NCBI RefSeq assembly: GCF_947855115.1
Contig: NZ_CANTZW010000035.1
Location: forward strand, 1 to 43,705
Direction of reading: 5' to 3'
From: an uncultured Parabacteroides sp.
GTDB taxonomy: Bacteria; Bacteroidota; Bacteroidia; Bacteroidales; Tannerellaceae
Length of the DNA: 43,705 nt
Shown: positions 40,960-43,705 of the stretch, one piece after another
How positions within the stretch are numbered: the stretch's first letter is position 1
Layout: every line of letters starts with the position of its first letter
Program-made: the position numbers and the translations under genes
Notes under the pieces: generated by a model
What the model was told of the DNA's origin: nothing
Database searches by the model: none
What the model saw: only the letters and a program-made list of their open reading frames with translations

Positions 40960-41955
40960 ATGGATTTGCCCGGAAAAATCGCGATAATGGGAGGTGGTAG
41001 CTGGGCTACCGCCTTAGCCAAGATCGCACTTTCAACTCAAGATAGTATCAACTGGTACATGCGTAGGCCTGACCGTATCGAAGAATTCAAGCAGTTGGGA
41101 CACAACCCGTGTTACCTTACCGCCGTAAAATTCGATACGAATAAAATAAACTTCTATTCCAATATCAATCAAGCGATCAAGGAATCGGATACTTTGATCT
41201 TCGCCACGCCCTCCCCTTTCTTGAAACAACACTTGAAGAAGGTGAAGACCTCGTTGAAAGATAAGTTTATCATATCGGCGATCAAAGGAATCGTACCAGA
41301 TGAGAACATGTTGATTACGGACTACTTCGCAGAGTATTACAAGGTTCCAACAGAAAATATAGCAGTTATCGGTGGTCCCTGTCATGCGGAAGAGATCGCT
41401 TTGGAACGGCTCTCATACATTACGTTGGCCTGTTCCGACATAGAGAAAGTCCGTACGATATCCCCCGTTTTCAAGAATCAGTACTTAAAGAATTCCTTCT
41501 GTAAGGATGTGACCGGTATCGAATATGCCGCCGTTTTAAAGAACGTATACGCTATCGCCGCCGGTATTTGTCATGGGATGAAATATGGTGATAACTTCCA
41601 AGCCGTATTCATCTCGAACGCTATCGAGGAGATGCGTAATTTCGTAGATGCCGTACACGGGCTGGAACGAGACATCACCGACTCCGTCTATTTGGGAGAT
41701 TTGTTGGTTACCGCTTATTCCCGGTTCAGCCGAAACCGTACTTTCGGAACCATGATTGGTAAAGGATATTCCGTGAAGACAGCGCAACTGGAAATGGAAA
41801 TGATCGCCGAGGGATACTACGGAACCAAATGTATGCGCGAGATTAATGAGAAATATAAAGTAAACATGCCGATACTAGACGCTGTTTATAATATATTATA
41901 CGAGAAGAAATCACCAACAACGGTCATTCGTCAATTAACGGAAACGTTTAAATAA
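40960..41955 (+). CDS. gpsA: NAD(P)-dependent glycerol-3-phosphate dehydrogenase
   Basis: The 331-residue cytoplasmic enzyme makes sn-glycerol 3-phosphate for phospholipid synthesis. It has the Rossmann loop IMGGGSWATALAKI, ATPSPFLKQHLK, ISAIKGI, the conserved GGPCHAEEI, and the catalytic-lysine region EYAAVLKNVYAIAAGICHG, then RNRTFGTMIGKG. It is 12 bases after lysS and eight bases before pgi, so the three are probably one transcript despite their different roles. Confidence 0.95.
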   Translation: MDLPGKIAIMGGGSWATALAKIALSTQDSINWYMRRPDRIEEFKQLGHNPCYLTAVKFDTNKINFYSNINQAIKESDTLIFATPSPFLKQHLKKVKTSLKDKFIISAIKGIVPDENMLITDYFAEYYKVPTENIAVIGGPCHAEEIALERLSYITLACSDIEKVRTISPVFKNQYLKNSFCKDVTGIEYAAVLKNVYAIAAGICHGMKYGDNFQAVFISNAIEEMRNFVDAVHGLERDITDSVYLGDLLVTAYSRFSRNRTFGTMIGKGYSVKTAQLEMEMIAEGYYGTKCMREINEKYKVNMPILDAVYNILYEKKSPTTVIRQLTETFK

Positions 41956-41963
41956 AATAGCAT

Positions 41964-43307
41964 ATGAAAAACATCAGTTTAAACATCGACAAAGCTCTGG
42001 GCACTGTCACTAAGGAACAGGTTTACGCTCAAGAGGCCAAGGCAATGGAATGTATTGCCACATTACATAACGGTAATGGAGCAGGTAACGACTTTTTAGG
42101 TTGGTTGCATCTCCCTTCTTCTATCACGGACGCAGAGTTGGCTGATATTGAGAATACGGCGAATGTGCTTCGTTCTAAATGCGAGGTGGTAGTAGCCATT
42201 GGTATCGGTGGTAGCTATTTGGGTACCAAAGCGGTAGTAGAAGCGTTGAATAATAGCTTCGACTGGTTACAAAATGACCGTAAAAACCCGGTTATGTTAT
42301 ACGCCGGACACAATATCGGGGAGGATTATCTTTATGAATTAAGCGAAATCTTGAAAGGTAAACAATTCGGTATTATCAATATCTCCAAGTCTGGTACGAC
42401 TACAGAGCCTGCTTTAGCTTTCCGTATCTTGAAAAAGCAACTGGAAGATGCTGTTGGCAAGGAAGAGGCCAAACATCGCATCGTAGCAATCACAGACGCT
42501 AAGAAAGGAGCTTTGCGTACCTTAGCGGATCAAGAAGGCTATAAGACTTTCATTATCCCGGATAACGTAGGTGGACGCTTCTCTGTTTTGACACCGGTAG
42601 GTTTACTTCCTATCGCCGTGGCTGGTATCAGTATCCGTGACTTGGTTGCCGGAGCGGTCTCCATGGAGAAAGCCACAGATGCAAGTGTTCCTTTCGCTGA
42701 TAATATGGCCGCTATCTATGCCGCTACTCGTAATGAATTATATAAGAGCGGTAAAAAGATTGAGATCTTAGCGAACTTCCATCCGAAATTACATTATATC
42801 GCAGAATGGTGGAAACAACTCTACGGTGAGAGCGAAGGTAAGGACGGTAAAGGTATTTATCCCGCATCTGTAGATTTGACAACAGATCTGCACTCTATGG
42901 GGCAATGGATACAAGACGGTGAGCGTTCGATCTTTGAGACAGTTATATCCGTAGAAACCACAAACCATAGTGTATTGGTTCCTACAGACGAGGCAAACTT
43001 AGACGGATTGAATTTCTTGGCTGGCAAGCATGTAGATGAAGTGAATAAGATGGCAGAACTAGGAACTCAGCTAGCCCATGTAGACGGTGGTGTTCCTAAT
43101 ATCAAGGTAACGATGCCGGAAGTAAGCGCATTCTATATCGGTCAGTTATTCTATTTCTTCGAGAAAGCTTGTGGTATCAGTGGTTATATGTTAGGGGTTA
43201 ACCCATTCAATCAACCGGGTGTAGAGGCTTACAAGAAGAATATGTTTGCTCTGCTGAATAAGCCGGGATACGAAAAAGAGAGTGAAGCGATCAAAGCACG
43301 TTTATAA
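41964..43307 (+). CDS. pgi: Glucose-6-phosphate isomerase
   Basis: The 447-residue enzyme interconverts glucose 6-phosphate and fructose 6-phosphate. It is of the short bacterial (Bacillus-like) type of about 450 residues. The sugar-phosphate site is VVVAIGIGGSYLGTKAV and NISKSGTTTEPALAFR; the signature also includes GGRFSVLTPVGLLPIAVAG. It ends the lysS-gpsA-pgi run and is followed by a hairpin terminator shared with HU. Confidence 0.97.
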   Translation: MKNISLNIDKALGTVTKEQVYAQEAKAMECIATLHNGNGAGNDFLGWLHLPSSITDAELADIENTANVLRSKCEVVVAIGIGGSYLGTKAVVEALNNSFDWLQNDRKNPVMLYAGHNIGEDYLYELSEILKGKQFGIINISKSGTTTEPALAFRILKKQLEDAVGKEEAKHRIVAITDAKKGALRTLADQEGYKTFIIPDNVGGRFSVLTPVGLLPIAVAGISIRDLVAGAVSMEKATDASVPFADNMAAIYAATRNELYKSGKKIEILANFHPKLHYIAEWWKQLYGESEGKDGKGIYPASVDLTTDLHSMGQWIQDGERSIFETVISVETTNHSVLVPTDEANLDGLNFLAGKHVDEVNKMAELGTQLAHVDGGVPNIKVTMPEVSAFYIGQLFYFFEKACGISGYMLGVNPFNQPGVEAYKKNMFALLNKPGYEKESEAIKARL

Positions 43308-43322
43308 TACGATTTACCCTAT

Positions 43323-43361
43323 AAAAAAACGGTTTTCTCATCACGAGGAAACCGTTTTTTC
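43323..43361. terminator. Bidirectional terminator between pgi and HU
   Basis: AAAACGGTTTTCTC pairs with GAGGAAACCGTTTT (one G-U pair) with flanking A and T runs on both sides. It lies between the convergent pgi and HU genes. Confidence 0.88.
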
Positions 43362-43378
43362 GTTTGAATAGTTTTTTA

Positions 43379-43654
43379 TTACTCATTTAGCTCTTTAAGT
43401 AAATCGCTCCCGGCCCTGAATTTAACCGAGACACGTGGAGTGATCATTACGCCTTCTCCTGTTTTCGGATTACGAGCCAGTCGCTCGGATTGCTGCCAAG
43501 GTACAAAAGAACCGAATCCTTTCATGGAAATAGATTCTCCTTCTCGTATCCCTTTCGCTACAACTGTAGGTAATGCGTTAACTACAGTTCTGACAACACT
43601 CCTTGGTAATCCTGTTTCTTTCACAAGAGATTGTACTAATTCTCCTCTATTCAT
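43379..43654 (-). CDS. HU-family DNA-binding protein
   Basis: The 91-residue protein is a histone-like HU/IHF-family dimeric DNA-bending protein. It has MNRGELVQSLVKETGLP at the N-terminus, MKGFGSFVPWQQSERLARNP in the beta-arm region and VKFRAGSDLLKELNE at the end. The start at 43654 is chosen over the ATG seven codons upstream because HU proteins begin with M(N/T)K-like residues right at the first helix. It converges on pgi. A short hairpin of CACCGG/CCGGTG lies 25-45 bases upstream, at the edge of the window. Confidence 0.94.
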   Translation of the reverse strand: MNRGELVQSLVKETGLPRSVVRTVVNALPTVVAKGIREGESISMKGFGSFVPWQQSERLARNPKTGEGVMITPRVSVKFRAGSDLLKELNE

Positions 43655-43679
43655 ACTAGATAATAAATATATCATTCTT

Positions 43680-43699
43680 CACCGGAAAAGAGTCCGGTG
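43680..43699. repeat. Short inverted repeat upstream of HU
   Basis: CACCGG (43680-43685) and CCGGTG (43694-43699) form a 6-bp stem with an eight-base loop. There is no T-run on either strand, and the upstream gene is outside the window. It could be a leader hairpin for HU or part of an upstream terminator. Confidence 0.35.
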
Positions 43700-43705
43700 A
43701 GAACT

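Overview
The window looks like a chromosomal segment from a Bacteroidales bacterium, most likely Parabacteroides or a close relative. The order-level call rests on repeated TAnnTTTG promoter elements, a sodium-pumping methylmalonyl-CoA decarboxylase cluster, Bacteroidetes-restricted families (DUF4491, DUF4837, DUF4199, as I recall them) and a Bacteroidetes-type LptE/SecG operon. The genus is an inference from recalled protein similarity. I see no insertion sequence, prophage, CRISPR array or clear island, and most of the window is ordinary core genome. No stretch longer than about 300 bases lacks a gene.

Left third (1-18.4 kb), mostly minus strand: after a tRNA-Gly and a small lipoprotein come two small genes, then an operon reading leftward (sigma-54-type activator, LptE, a TPR-like protein, SecG). 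Upstream of it is a compact operon of a nucleotidyltransferase, a short-chain reductase, a CDP-alcohol phosphatidyltransferase and an acyltransferase, which together look like a polar-lipid pathway. Next are rlmN-DUF4837-pdxA, then a long envelope operon: coaX, an outer-membrane protein, a TPR protein, lptC, a CNNM/CBS protein and a PpiD-like foldase.

Middle (18.5-31 kb): a YhiM-family membrane protein, the small SRP RNA with a strong promoter directly before tRNA-Thr, a plus-strand operon (DUF4199, glycosyltransferase, nitroreductase, MntP), a dehydratase of the IlvD/Edd family, ApbE and a truncated regulator-like protein. Against these run nitroreductase, a DUF2520 protein, KdsC and Maf on the minus strand. 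A TonB-dependent receptor follows.

Right third (31-43.7 kb): methylmalonyl-CoA epimerase and the four decarboxylase subunits form the last steps of succinate-to-propionate fermentation and pump sodium. One subunit is a lamin-tail/OadG fusion. Then come a previously unlisted 48-residue membrane protein with tsaB, the yicC-gmk-small protein-nadD set, lysS-gpsA-pgi, and an HU protein.

The best leads are the four-gene lipid operon, the lamin-tail/OadG fusion, the non-GGAA apical loop of the SRP RNA, the five-fold repeat in the YhiM-like protein, a terminator hairpin lying inside a coding region, and several small proteins. None amounts to a clearly new system on sequence reading alone.
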